Shown one piece after another: positions 17,653 to 25,730 of a stretch of DNA of 64,000 nt. Under the pieces are notes generated by a model that was not told where the DNA came from, did no database searches, and was given only the letters and a program-made list of their open reading frames with translations. Within the stretch, counting starts at the first letter, position 1, and each line of letters begins with the position of its first letter. The DNA comes from Alistipes sp. CAG:435 (GTDB taxonomy: Bacteria; Bacteroidota; Bacteroidia; Bacteroidales; UBA932), in the NCBI GenBank assembly GCA_000433355.1, contig FR893179.1, positions 124,001-188,000 on the forward strand, written 5' to 3'. A program made the translations under genes and the position numbers.

Positions 17653-17755
17653 TTCGTTGGTAGATGTTTAAATTGTTGTCTATGAATATGTTAATGTCGC
17701 TTTCGGCCGTCTTTGCGGATGAAGTCTCCGACGAAGGCGGCCAAACGGTTCAATA

Positions 17756-19423
17756 CTAATAGCTTCCCCCTCCGATGAATCCGCGAAGCAGCGATGTCGG
17801 CGGGATCTCCTTGTCTGAGACCGGCACGAAGTAGTGCAGGAATTTCAGCAGCCTGTGCGCCTCGCTGTACTCCGGACAGTTCTTCGGCACGGTGGCGAGG
17901 ATCCTCTCGGCGTGGGTGCGCAGCACAGCGAACTCCACGAGGTATGCCGAGTTGAACAGCACGTCGGCGTTCTCCTGGAACGGATATATCCACTTGACCT
18001 CGGCCCTGCGCACGTTCGGCCAGTTGGCGATCGACTCCCGTGCCGTGAACGCTCCCTTGAGGTAGTCCCTCACGATCCTCCGCAGCAAGCGGTTGTCGCT
18101 CGTCGGAATGCAGTTGTGGCAGTCCAGCGAGATGGAAGTTATTGTGTTTATGAATATCCTGAATTTCTCCTTGTCCGGGACCTTCTCGGTCAGCCGAGGA
18201 TTCAGAGCGTGCAGACCTTCGATCAGCAGCACGGACCTTTCGCCCAGCTTGAGGTTCTTGCCGTTGAACTCTCTGCGGCCGGTCACGAAATTATATTCAG
18301 GAACCTCTACTTCCTCTCCGTTAAGTAGTTTGACGAGGTCTTTCTGGAGATATTCGTGGTCCACGGTGTCGAAGTTGTCGAAATCGTATGATCCGTCCGG
18401 GAGTTTCGGAGTATCGACTCGGTTGACGAAATAGTCGTCGGTCGAGAACGAGATCGGGTGCAGTCCGCAGGCCTTCAGCTGGACGCTCAGCCTTTTGCAG
18501 ACCGTGCTCTTTCCGCTGCTGCTCGGTCCGGTGATGAGAACCAGCTTCACAGGATTCTCCGGATCGTTGTGCCGTCTTTCGATCTCTTCGGCGATCTGGA
18601 CGATCTTCTTCTCCTGCAATGCCTCCGAGATCTGGATAAGATCGGAGGCGTTGCCTTTGAGGATGGACTCGTTGACATCCCCGACGTTGGAAAGTCCCAT
18701 AATCCAGTTCCATTTATGCGTCTCGGCGAACACCTCGAAAGTCTTAGGCTCCTCGTGAAGCGGCGCCAGATCCTCCGGATGGTGGCGGTCAGGGACGCGC
18801 AGCAATATTCCTCCGTGGCAGAGCTTCACTCCGAATGTCTTGAGGTAGCCTGTGCTCGGCACAAGCTCATCATAATAGTAGTCAGTCACATCGCCAAGCG
18901 AGTAGCAGGTGATGTAAACCTCGCCGCACGTCTCCAGCAGCTTCACCTTGTCGAGGTCGCCGGATTCCTTGAATATCCTGATGGCCTCCTCGATCTGGAG
19001 TTCCTTGCGTTTGAACGGAATATTCTCGTCCACGAGTTCCCTCATCCTCGCGCCGATCGCCTCCACATCCTCCTCAGTCAGAAAAGAACCATCGTTCTTG
19101 TAAACCGAGCAGAAATAGCCCTTGGAAATCGGTCTGCGGATTGTCATCCTGCTTTCCGGGAACAGATCCCTTGTGGCCTTGTACAGAAGGAAGCAGAGCG
19201 AACGGCTGTAGAAATTGCGGCCGATGTACGTCCTGTAGTCCAGAAACTCCACGTCACGGTTGTGGAAAACCCTGAATCTCAGCCCTTCCGCCACGTTGTT
19301 CACCTTGGCGGCCAGTATCTCGTACGGCTTGTCGAACTCGAACTGTGGAGCGATGTCCAGCAGGGGGGTCCCTTCAAGGAACTCTTTGTATGTTCCGGTG
19401 TTTTTGCAGTAAATCCTTACCAT
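17756..19423 (-). CDS. TGS-domain nucleoside (uridine-type) kinase
   Basis: A 555-residue fusion common in Bacteroidetes and Firmicutes. The N-terminal ~60 residues look like a TGS domain, and about 60-240 resembles the threonyl-tRNA synthetase second additional domain. The C-terminal half is a P-loop uridine kinase/PRK domain with Walker A ITGPSSSGKSTVCKRL, the substrate-binding FSTDDYFVNR, and the loop DSYDFDNFDTVDHE-type region (here GSYDFDNFDTVDHEYL). It likely phosphorylates a nucleoside in salvage; the use of the TGS part is unclear. A 332-bp spacer with repeats separates it from the divergent GH127 gene. Confidence 0.88.
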   Translation of the reverse strand: MVRIYCKNTGTYKEFLEGTPLLDIAPQFEFDKPYEILAAKVNNVAEGLRFRVFHNRDVEFLDYRTYIGRNFYSRSLCFLLYKATRDLFPESRMTIRRPISKGYFCSVYKNDGSFLTEEDVEAIGARMRELVDENIPFKRKELQIEEAIRIFKESGDLDKVKLLETCGEVYITCYSLGDVTDYYYDELVPSTGYLKTFGVKLCHGGILLRVPDRHHPEDLAPLHEEPKTFEVFAETHKWNWIMGLSNVGDVNESILKGNASDLIQISEALQEKKIVQIAEEIERRHNDPENPVKLVLITGPSSSGKSTVCKRLSVQLKACGLHPISFSTDDYFVNRVDTPKLPDGSYDFDNFDTVDHEYLQKDLVKLLNGEEVEVPEYNFVTGRREFNGKNLKLGERSVLLIEGLHALNPRLTEKVPDKEKFRIFINTITSISLDCHNCIPTSDNRLLRRIVRDYLKGAFTARESIANWPNVRRAEVKWIYPFQENADVLFNSAYLVEFAVLRTHAERILATVPKNCPEYSEAHRLLKFLHYFVPVSDKEIPPTSLLRGFIGGGSY

Positions 19424-19462
19424 AAGTAATCGTTAAACAATAATTTGCTTCACCTTAGGCAA

Positions 19463-19558
19463 TCTTTTCGGTCTATATTTCTTTTCTCCTCAGTCATGTG
19501 CCACCGGCACACTCCTTCTTCCAAAAGAAATCTATCCTCGAAAATCTTTGCCAAATCT
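19463..19558. repeat. ~95-bp intergenic repeat with GTGCCACCGGCAC hairpin, copy 1
   Basis: Starts TCTTTTCGGTCTATAT, contains CATGTGCCACCGGCACACTC (a 5-bp stem with ACC loop) and ends GCCAAATCT. The copy at 29659-29752 has the same order and near-identical blocks. It is non-coding; the rest of this 358-bp spacer holds only the GH127 promoter. Confidence 0.75.
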
Positions 19559-19741
19559 GCGGCAACTTATTGTTTGCCGCTTACCAATTGATGCGGTTAT
19601 TGACAAATATACGAACAAAATTCATCTCCGGCAAAAGCGTTTTCCGGAAGTCTTGTCATGGTCGGATGAATATTCCTTGAATAATTTGTGAATATTCTTC
19701 TTTTCGTCCCCGGCCATTGTCGGAAGTTGCGCGGAAAATGT

Positions 19742-19749
19742 TAACTTTG
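19742..19749 (+). promoter_or_regulatory. Putative -7 box of the GH127 gene
   Basis: TAACTTTG matches TAnnTTTG, 32 bases before the ATG. The -33 side (TTG at 19717-19719, spacing 22) is weaker than usual. Confidence 0.5.
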
Positions 19750-19781
19750 TAGGCTTTTGGAAATATTCAATAGGTATAATA

Positions 19782-21653
19782 ATGAAAAATGCAATCGTTT
19801 TCGCGGCAGCTGCCACGCTGCTTTCCGTCGGAGCCTTCGCCCAGGACAACCTGAAGAAGGTGAATGATGTGATCGAGCCGCTTCCGGCCGGAAGTGTGAC
19901 ATTCAACGGCTACTTCGCCGATGACATCCAGAACTCCATCGACCACTGGGTCAACGGAGTGATGCCTTACGACAAGGTCATCGACTATTTCATCAAGGGA
20001 CGTCCGCAGTTCGCTCTCGGCGAGATGCCGGGAAAGTGCATCCGTACAAACTCTCTGCTTTACCGCTACAACGGAGATCCTAAGCTCAAGGAACTGACCA
20101 AGAGTCTCGTTTACAAGCTGATGGCCACCGAGAAGAGCAACGGCAGCATAAGCTGCACCGCCGTGGATGACCAGCCTGGCAACCGTGACGGTGACATCTG
20201 GGAGAGAAAGTACGTAATGCTTGGCCTGCTTCAGTACTACACTGACGTCGAGCAGGATCCGAGAGTCCTCTCCGCCCTTGAGAAAGAGGCCAGGAGCGTG
20301 ATCGACCAGGTCGGTCCGGCACCTAAGAAGAGCATCACCGAACTCGGTTGGAGTTCCACAAAAATTGAATCATCCTCTATCCTCGAACCGATGGTTAAGC
20401 TTTACTTCATCACCGGCAAAAAGGAATATCTCGACTTCGCTGAATATATCGTCACAACCGGCGCGTCCAAGGGCAGCAATATATTCCAGCAGGTCTATGA
20501 GGGCACTCACCTCTACGAGGTCGGCAAGCCTTACCCTAAGGCCTACGAGATGACTTCCGTCTGGGAGGGACTCGCTGAATATTACCGCGCGACCGGTGAC
20601 CCGAGGTGGAAGGTATGCCTTGACAACTTCTTCAACGATGTGGTTGAGAACGAGATCACCATCATCGGCAACGCTGGTTCTGATGTTTACTGGCCAAGAC
20701 TCAACGGAGAGGGATGGAGCAACACTGCCGTGGAGCAGACCAATCCGAACATCAAGAGAATGATGGAGACCTGCGTAGGTGTGACCTGGATGAAATATTG
20801 CTCTCAGTATCTTCGTCTTACGGGTGATCCTACAGCGGTTGACTACATTGAGAAATACGCCTACAACGGTCTTCTGGGTGCGATGAAGCCGGACGGAAAG
20901 AGCTTCAGCTACGTGAATCTTCTGAACGGCGCGAAGGTTACCAACAGCGGTTGGGGGACCAATATCGACGGCCAGCCTGTGACCTGCTGCAACCTCAGCG
21001 GCCCTTGCGGACTGTCATACCTTCCGTACATCGCCGCGATGCAGTCAAAGGAAGGTCCGGTCATCAACCTCTACAACGCCGGAACCGTGACCGCCAAGAC
21101 AGCGAAAGGCAATGAGGTCAAGCTTGGAATCGTCACTGAATATCCTCGCGCGAATGAGGTGCGTATCTCCGTTGACCCGGCCGCGAAGGAAAAATTCACT
21201 GTGAAACTGCATATCCCGTCCTGGAGCGAGCAGACTTACGTTGCTGTCAACGGCAAGTATGTCGGCAAGGTGGAGGCCGGAAAGTATCTCAATCTGGAGC
21301 GCAAGTGGCAGGCTGGTGACAGCATCTATATCATCTTCGATATGAAGGCCAAGCTCATCAAGGCTTCCGAGAACGGACGCAACCCTGAGGGCAAGTTCTT
21401 CCAGGCCGTGCAGTGGGGACCGCTTGTCCTCGCCCGTGATGAGAACATTGATCCTGACTACAACAAGCCTGTTCAGATCATCGCAGACGCCAACGGTGAG
21501 GTGAAGGTCAAGATTGTTGACGCTGAGCGTCCTGGCACCAGAATGCAGTTCCTCGTTCCTACCACCGAAGGAGACATCAAGATGGTTGATTACTCCTCGG
21601 TTGACTGCTGGAAAGGAAAGCACATCCAGACCTGGCTTCCTACCATCCGTTAA
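19782..21653 (+). CDS. GH127 family glycoside hydrolase (beta-L-arabinofuranosidase-like), secreted
   Basis: A 623-residue enzyme with a signal peptide (MKNAIVFAAAATLLSVGAFA-Q) and an (alpha/alpha)6-barrel typical of GH127/DUF1680, which removes beta-L-arabinofuranose from plant glycans. The zinc-thiolate site of the family is visible: Glu and Cys in METCVGVTW and the Cys pair in VTCCNLSGPCGL. One of that pair would be the nucleophile. Other family blocks are YEMTSVWEGLAEYY and PGKCIRTN. A C-terminal beta-domain follows (about 470-620). There is no SusC/SusD pair nearby. Specificity for arabinofuranose is inferred from the family only. Confidence 0.88.
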   Translation: MKNAIVFAAAATLLSVGAFAQDNLKKVNDVIEPLPAGSVTFNGYFADDIQNSIDHWVNGVMPYDKVIDYFIKGRPQFALGEMPGKCIRTNSLLYRYNGDPKLKELTKSLVYKLMATEKSNGSISCTAVDDQPGNRDGDIWERKYVMLGLLQYYTDVEQDPRVLSALEKEARSVIDQVGPAPKKSITELGWSSTKIESSSILEPMVKLYFITGKKEYLDFAEYIVTTGASKGSNIFQQVYEGTHLYEVGKPYPKAYEMTSVWEGLAEYYRATGDPRWKVCLDNFFNDVVENEITIIGNAGSDVYWPRLNGEGWSNTAVEQTNPNIKRMMETCVGVTWMKYCSQYLRLTGDPTAVDYIEKYAYNGLLGAMKPDGKSFSYVNLLNGAKVTNSGWGTNIDGQPVTCCNLSGPCGLSYLPYIAAMQSKEGPVINLYNAGTVTAKTAKGNEVKLGIVTEYPRANEVRISVDPAAKEKFTVKLHIPSWSEQTYVAVNGKYVGKVEAGKYLNLERKWQAGDSIYIIFDMKAKLIKASENGRNPEGKFFQAVQWGPLVLARDENIDPDYNKPVQIIADANGEVKVKIVDAERPGTRMQFLVPTTEGDIKMVDYSSVDCWKGKHIQTWLPTIR

Positions 21654-21689
21654 CATCCCTTTATTGTAAACATCTCGTAAAGAGCATAA

Positions 21690-21791
21690 TCACTCCGACA
21701 GGCTCAGTGACCAACCATTCGGTCTCCGGGCCTGTCTCTTTTGTCCTGTCACTGAACTTTCCCCATCGGTCACTGAGCTTGTCGAAGTGAC
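21690..21791. repeat. CTTCGACAGG-type repeats after the GH127 gene (two copies, facing)
   Basis: TCACTCCGACAGGCTCAGTG (21690 on) and GGTCACTGAGCTTGTCGAAG (21768 on) form an inverted pair. A decayed copy may lie between them (TGTCACTGAACTTT). Confidence 0.8.
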
Positions 21792-21858
21792 AGCCACTCT
21801 CCAAGAATCCCGGTCAAATAAGTCCATATAAAAAATTGCAGCTCAGGGGTGTAAATAG

Positions 21859-21889
21859 TTGAAAAAAGTCTTGCATATATATATCTTTG
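21859..21889 (+). promoter_or_regulatory. Promoter in front of the beta-solenoid remnant
   Basis: TTG (21859-21861) and TATCTTTG (21882-21889) are spaced by 20 bases. Transcription should begin near 21896, that is at the foot of the hairpin described next and past the only upstream start codons. Confidence 0.6.
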
Positions 21890-22324
21890 TGGATGTATTT
21901 TTTTCGGCAGCCACGGCTAACCCGGCTGCCGAAAAAATACGGAGGAAATTATGCAGTCAGAATCGTTAAAGGTACGGTTAACATTTATGGCGGATATTTT
22001 CATTCTTCCAATAACTCAACAACCAAAGAGGGAACGTCTGAGGTTATCTATTTGGAGTCAGGATGGGCAGCTAGCAACAAATGTGCTTTGAATATTTATG
22101 GCGGTGTGTTTGAAACTGATGGCGATGCTTCTTATCTGATCAACTGTAAGGATAATTATCGTTCAAAGTGCACAGTTAAGATTATGGGCGGTATATTCGT
22201 AGGCTTCAATCCAGCTGATAACACAGCCGAAGGCGCAAACACCAATTTCCTCGCTGATGGCTATGTGTCCAAAGAGATTACATACAACGGCAAACAGGCT
22301 TGGGAGGTTACCAAGGCTGAATAG
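21887..22324 (+). pseudogene. Remnant of a beta-solenoid surface protein (C-terminal part)
   Basis: The frame encodes 145 residues whose body has regular GTVNIYGGYF, CALNIYGGVFE and CTVKIMGGIFVG repeats, then NFLADGYVSKEITYNGKQAWEV. That pattern is the C-terminal end of large parallel beta-helix proteins in gut Bacteroidetes. The first 20 residues are translated from a hairpin and look foreign. The only starts (TTG 21887, ATG 21893) lie at or before the predicted transcription start, and no other ATG follows in frame for about 100 codons. I read it as a 5'-truncated gene. A small expressed protein using a non-ATG start is the alternative. Confidence 0.55.
21899..21937. other. Perfect 14-bp-arm hairpin at the predicted transcript 5' end
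   Basis: TTTTTTCGGCAGCC (21899-21912), an 11-base loop, then GGCTGCCGAAAAAA (21924-21937). No U-tract follows on either strand, so it is not a normal terminator. A GGAGGAAATTATG string directly follows. Confidence 0.7.
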
Positions 22325-22353
22325 GTGATTTAGACCCTATTATATTCATAATT

Positions 22354-22385
22354 AAGGCTGGCTCCTTCGGGAACCAGCCTTTTTC
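22354..22385 (+). terminator. Terminator after the beta-solenoid remnant
   Basis: AAGGCTGGCTCC and GGAACCAGCCTT form a stem with one mismatch around a TTCG loop, followed by TTTTT. Confidence 0.85.
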
Positions 22386-22437
22386 TCAACTATTGTAACC
22401 GACAGATTCGCTGAGTTCTCCTGAATACTTCGTCTGG

Positions 22438-22530
22438 TTGGTACACCAGAAGCCCGTTTCCTGTACCAACGGCATGTCATAGTCCGTTTGGTACACCAGA
22501 GGCGCATTTCCTGTACCAATGATGTGTCAC
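22438..22530. repeat. Two tandem 50-bp units, each a hairpin with TTGGTACA/TGTACCAA arms
   Basis: Unit 1 starts at 22438 and unit 2 at 22488. Each runs TTGGTACACCAGA..GC..TTTCCTGTACCAA..TGTCA. The terminal TTGGTACA and TGTACCAA are inverted complements, so each unit folds on itself. Non-coding. Confidence 0.8.
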
Positions 22531-22589
22531 AATTTATTAGAAAAGCCTTCTCGCTATATTATGCTAGACTAATCTTGAAAGGTGCTATA

Positions 22590-22611
22590 CAAACAAATCA
22601 AAACATCTTCT
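22590..22611. repeat. Right-end fragment of the fold-back (MITE-like) element
   Basis: CAAACAAATCAAAACATCTT plus CT differs from the element's right terminal repeat at a few bases. No left end is seen nearby except weak similarity. It lies 18 bases before the stop of the minus-strand OMP gene. Confidence 0.5.
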
Positions 22612-22628
22612 CGAAAAATCGCGTTTCG

Positions 22629-23249
22629 TTAAAATCTGTAGCCGATACCGAAACGGCCTCCGAGAACCATGGAGCCGAAGGCGCATTCTACTATGCCATA
22701 GACGGATTTGTAGGAGATTTGATAGCCAAGAGGAAGTACCTCGTAGGCTGGAAGCAATTTTGATATGCTGTGGCCTTGATTATTGCCATGTCTGTAGGTA
22801 GCTCCGGCCGCTATACCAGCATAGACACTGAACGGGGGCTTTTCGTAAAAGGTGAATCTGACTTGACCCGCAATAGAAAAGTCGGAAAACTCTTTTTTTC
22901 CGATCGTTCTATGAGTTTTCGGGTCGATCAAGTCTCCCCACAATGTGTAGTATCCTAACTTTCCTCCGACTTTCAACCATTTCTTAAGTATAATGTTGGC
23001 ATCCATAGACACTTCAGGAAACATCCCGGTTGAATAGTACGGTTCGTAGAAATAGTATAAGTCATGATTATGTCGTACCGTCGAATTCGGAAACTCATTG
23101 GATGAAACCAGTGCGCCAGGTACAATGCCGACTGTCAGGTTCACTTCGTATCTGGCCTCTTTCAGAAGCGTGCCCTGTGCGCTTGCCTTAAATCCTATAC
23201 AAAAAACAAGGAGCGTCGCTAAGGCCGCTCCTGTTACGTTTATCCTCAT
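22629..23249 (-). CDS. Outer-membrane beta-barrel protein (paralogue A)
   Basis: A 206-residue protein with a signal peptide (MRINVTGAALATLLVFCIGFKASA-Q) and amphipathic strands ending in GGRFGIGYRF, an aromatic C-terminus suited to BAM-dependent insertion. It is clearly related to the product of 23936-24559 along its length; shared blocks are KKWLKVGGKLGY / TKWLKVGASAGY and VYAGIAAGA / MYAGIGAGA. Together with the lipoprotein between them they form a three-gene minus-strand cluster. Function unknown; probably an eight-strand or similar small barrel. Confidence 0.75.
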   Translation of the reverse strand: MRINVTGAALATLLVFCIGFKASAQGTLLKEARYEVNLTVGIVPGALVSSNEFPNSTVRHNHDLYYFYEPYYSTGMFPEVSMDANIILKKWLKVGGKLGYYTLWGDLIDPKTHRTIGKKEFSDFSIAGQVRFTFYEKPPFSVYAGIAAGATYRHGNNQGHSISKLLPAYEVLPLGYQISYKSVYGIVECAFGSMVLGGRFGIGYRF

Positions 23250-23291
23250 GATTGATCAGACTAAAGGTGTGACGATGTCTGTCCGGAGCGA

Positions 23292-23924
23292 TTAATACGT
23301 TCTGACAAGGCTGTAGTCATCAAGCCCGCCGCGGAGGATCATGACGATCGAATCAATGGCCTTGCCGTCTTTGTACACAAGCATATTCAGTTGCCCCTTG
23401 CAGCTGCCCCATGAATATCCCGTGTCCCCGATCGTGTAGGTAAGAGGCTCTTCCGGCGTGGAGAATTTGCAGGAGTAGCCTTTCTGTTCCCGTCTTTCAC
23501 CTTCGATGGTGACTTTCCAGCTGTGGAAGTGATTGTAGTCACCTGGCAGCATTCTGGCTGTTATTGTATAGTCGGTAGGGTATGAATCATCGCCGAGGAA
23601 CCAGTATTCCAGATTCTTGTTGGAGACGATCCACGTGCTGTCTTCCGCCGCTTTCTCAACCTTTACTCCCGGGATTCTGTATGACGGGTCATCCGGTGTC
23701 ATGACAGAAGTCTTGCTTTGGATGTTGGCCTTTCCTTTGATTTTGTACTCCAGAATCTTGAGGTTGTCAACTATCAGGTTGTTGGCGATGCACATCATGT
23801 AAGGACCCATTGAATATGTCACCTCACCATCGCTGCCTGCAAACTCTTTCTCAGCCTTGCTGCATGATGATGCAGCGATAATTGTCGCAGCGATCACTGT
23901 CGCGATTGATAAAATTCTTTTCAT
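23292..23924 (-). CDS. Putative lipoprotein
   Basis: A 210-residue lipoprotein from the ATG at 23924 (MKRILSIATVIAATIIAASSC, lipobox AASSC). The mature part has alternating beta-type sequence (GEVTYSMGPYMMCIANNLIVDNLKILEYKIKG is the first stretch) and no family I recognise. An upstream TTG in the same frame would add three residues and is unlikely. It sits 11 bases after paralogue B and 42 bases before paralogue A, so the three are likely cotranscribed and may act together at the outer membrane. Confidence 0.7.
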   Translation of the reverse strand: MKRILSIATVIAATIIAASSCSKAEKEFAGSDGEVTYSMGPYMMCIANNLIVDNLKILEYKIKGKANIQSKTSVMTPDDPSYRIPGVKVEKAAEDSTWIVSNKNLEYWFLGDDSYPTDYTITARMLPGDYNHFHSWKVTIEGERREQKGYSCKFSTPEEPLTYTIGDTGYSWGSCKGQLNMLVYKDGKAIDSIVMILRGGLDDYSLVRTY

Positions 23925-23935
23925 GATATTCAAGT

Positions 23936-24559
23936 TTAGAATCTGTAACCTAATCCACCTCTGACTCCGCCCATTCTGGTGCCGGCCACAATCTCAAGCG
24001 TCGTGTATATCTTATGATCCATCCATTGGAAACCCAGCGGAATGAACTCTACGGCAGGGAGAATCTTGGAATATGTTTCTCCGCGGTCTTTCCCGGCCCA
24101 GACGGAGGCTCCGGCACCGATTCCGGCGTACATCCTGAACAACTGCCTGTTGATGAATGTGAATTTAGCCTGTCCAAGCAGAGAGTAGTCGTTCAAGGTC
24201 TTTTCTCCGATCTTCTTGTAGCCCCGAGGGTCGAACACATTCGCCCACGCTTTGGCGTAGCCCGCGCTGGCTCCGACTTTCAGCCACTTGGTGAGATAGA
24301 CATTGAAATCCGCTGTGTAGAAGGCTGAGAAGCCAGGATCTCCGGTGTATGTCTCATAGAAATCACTGAGCTCTTTCCTGTAATAATGGCGAGACGGAAA
24401 CTCATCGCTGTCGTAGGCCATCTGCATCACACCGACCATCAGGTTGGCTTCGTACATGTACCCTTTGACATCCCCGGAGGATGTCTGCGCCCCGGCCGGC
24501 AATGCCATGCCTAAAAGCATCACTCCAGCCGCGCAGAGCGCTTTCAAAACTGTTTTCAT
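23936..24559 (-). CDS. Outer-membrane beta-barrel protein (paralogue B)
   Basis: A 207-residue protein with a signal peptide (MKTVLKALCAAGVMLLGMALPAGA-Q) and a barrel ending GVRGGLGYRF. It shares the layout and many residues with paralogue A (YEANLMVGV / YEVNLTVGI; DYSLLGQAKFTF / DFSIAGQVRFTF). It is first gene of the minus-strand trio. The gene pair probably arose by tandem duplication around, or followed by insertion of, the lipoprotein gene. No specific function can be assigned. Confidence 0.75.
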   Translation of the reverse strand: MKTVLKALCAAGVMLLGMALPAGAQTSSGDVKGYMYEANLMVGVMQMAYDSDEFPSRHYYRKELSDFYETYTGDPGFSAFYTADFNVYLTKWLKVGASAGYAKAWANVFDPRGYKKIGEKTLNDYSLLGQAKFTFINRQLFRMYAGIGAGASVWAGKDRGETYSKILPAVEFIPLGFQWMDHKIYTTLEIVAGTRMGGVRGGLGYRF

Positions 24560-24633
24560 AATATCGTTGGTTTAAAATGGTTATCTTTGGTTTCGGTCAC
24601 TGATTTGTATTACTAGTCGCTGAGCAAATCCTC

Positions 24634-24702
24634 GGTCGCTGAGCCTGTCGAAGCGACGTTACAAGTTGAAACGATCATGTCGCTTCGACAGGCTCGGTGA
24701 CC
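24634..24702. repeat. CTTCGACAGG-type repeats, head-to-head pair between two operons
   Basis: GGTCGCTGAGCCTGTCGAAG (24634 on) and GTCGCTTCGACAGGCTCGGT (24679 on) flank a 21-base spacer and form a large inverted repeat. It lies between the metallophosphatase stop and paralogue B and could act as a terminator. A decayed copy precedes it at about 24595-24625. Confidence 0.85.
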
Positions 24703-24710
24703 ACAGGCTG

Positions 24711-25724
24711 TCATTGGTAATATTCAGGATAATGCGTCAGGTCTTTGGTCGAGCCGTCACGCAGGCGGATGTACGAATCGAGTTTCCGTTCGCCCTCATG
24801 GAGCACGATGACTCTGCTGCCGTTCATTCCGATGTTGTTGTAAACTGTCGCCGCGCCGCTGTACCGCCCGTAGGCCAGCATGATGCCGTAGTAACCGACC
24901 GAACAGTCGTTGTCGTGGTCATGCCCGCAGAAGACCGCCATCACGTCCCCGCACTCAAGCATCTTGCAGAAAAGACCCGAGTTGAAATGCGAGGAGCAGA
25001 TTGTCTCACGGTGGGTGCCGTACGCCTTGAAGTTCAGGTCTTCTCTGTACGCGTAGGCATATTCAGGGAGAGGAATATGCATGAACGCCACGGAAGGAAG
25101 CGGCTTTCCGCCGTGTGCTGAGGTGATGGTGCAGCTTGTCTTGCCGTACCATTCCACCTGGTCAGAATGGGCGTAGTCGTAGTCATAGCTCTTGATGGCT
25201 TTCTTGGAAAGCGGCGATTCGCTTCCGGTATCGAAGCACCATACGACAGAGGCGGTCGTGTCCGCTGAGTGAGACTTTACCTCAAGGAAATAATTGCCTT
25301 CTCCGTGCAGACCCGGGGTGTCTCCGGCGACGCAAAGCGGTCTGGTCATCGCATCTTTCAAAAGTGCGGCGTTGGTCTGGTCAAACTCCTTGTCGTGGTT
25401 GCCGAAGACAATCCCGTAAGGCACACCGAATTTGTCAAGGGTGTCGAGAAGGATCCTGTAGTTCTCAAGAGCAGGCTTGGCATAGACTTGGTCGCCAGTC
25501 AGCATGATCAGGTCTGGCTTTTCCGCTGTGATGGCGTTCCTGATGTTCTCCCAGACAAGCGGAGTTGTCTCATTGGAAGGAATTAGATGAGTGTCAGTGA
25601 ATTGAAGAATCTTGAATTCTCCATCCGAACCGAATCTGAGTGTCGGTTTCAACGGTTTCTTAGCGGAAACCGAAACACAGACAGCGATTGCCATCAATGC
25701 GGAAATCAGTCTTTTAATATTCAT
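24711..25724 (-). CDS. Secreted metallophosphoesterase (calcineurin-like)
   Basis: A 337-residue dimetal phosphoesterase with a signal peptide (MNIKRLISALMAIAVCVSVSA). The family metal ligands are all present in order: FTDTH (D-x-H), LTGDQVY (GDxx), FGNHDKE (GNHD), HIPLPEY and CGHDHDND (GHxH). Family members hydrolyse phosphomonoesters or diesters; this one is purple-acid-phosphatase-like but the substrate is unknown. It starts 7 bases after the GH106 gene stop, so it is cotranscribed with it. A role in removing phosphate from glycans is a guess from context. A TTG six bases upstream is a less likely start. Confidence 0.85.
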   Translation of the reverse strand: MNIKRLISALMAIAVCVSVSAKKPLKPTLRFGSDGEFKILQFTDTHLIPSNETTPLVWENIRNAITAEKPDLIMLTGDQVYAKPALENYRILLDTLDKFGVPYGIVFGNHDKEFDQTNAALLKDAMTRPLCVAGDTPGLHGEGNYFLEVKSHSADTTASVVWCFDTGSESPLSKKAIKSYDYDYAHSDQVEWYGKTSCTITSAHGGKPLPSVAFMHIPLPEYAYAYREDLNFKAYGTHRETICSSHFNSGLFCKMLECGDVMAVFCGHDHDNDCSVGYYGIMLAYGRYSGAATVYNNIGMNGSRVIVLHEGERKLDSYIRLRDGSTKDLTHYPEYYQ

Positions 25725-25730
25725 GATCAA

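Noticed and set aside
16108..19429. Long plus-strand open frames opposite ettA and the nucleoside kinase (16108-16902, 18458-19429)
   Set aside because: They lie wholly antisense to well-recognised genes, have no family features and reflect GC-rich third codon positions.
22438..22530. Possible CRISPR array
   Set aside because: Only two units, unit 50 bp with self-complementary ends and no unique spacers; no cas genes in the window.
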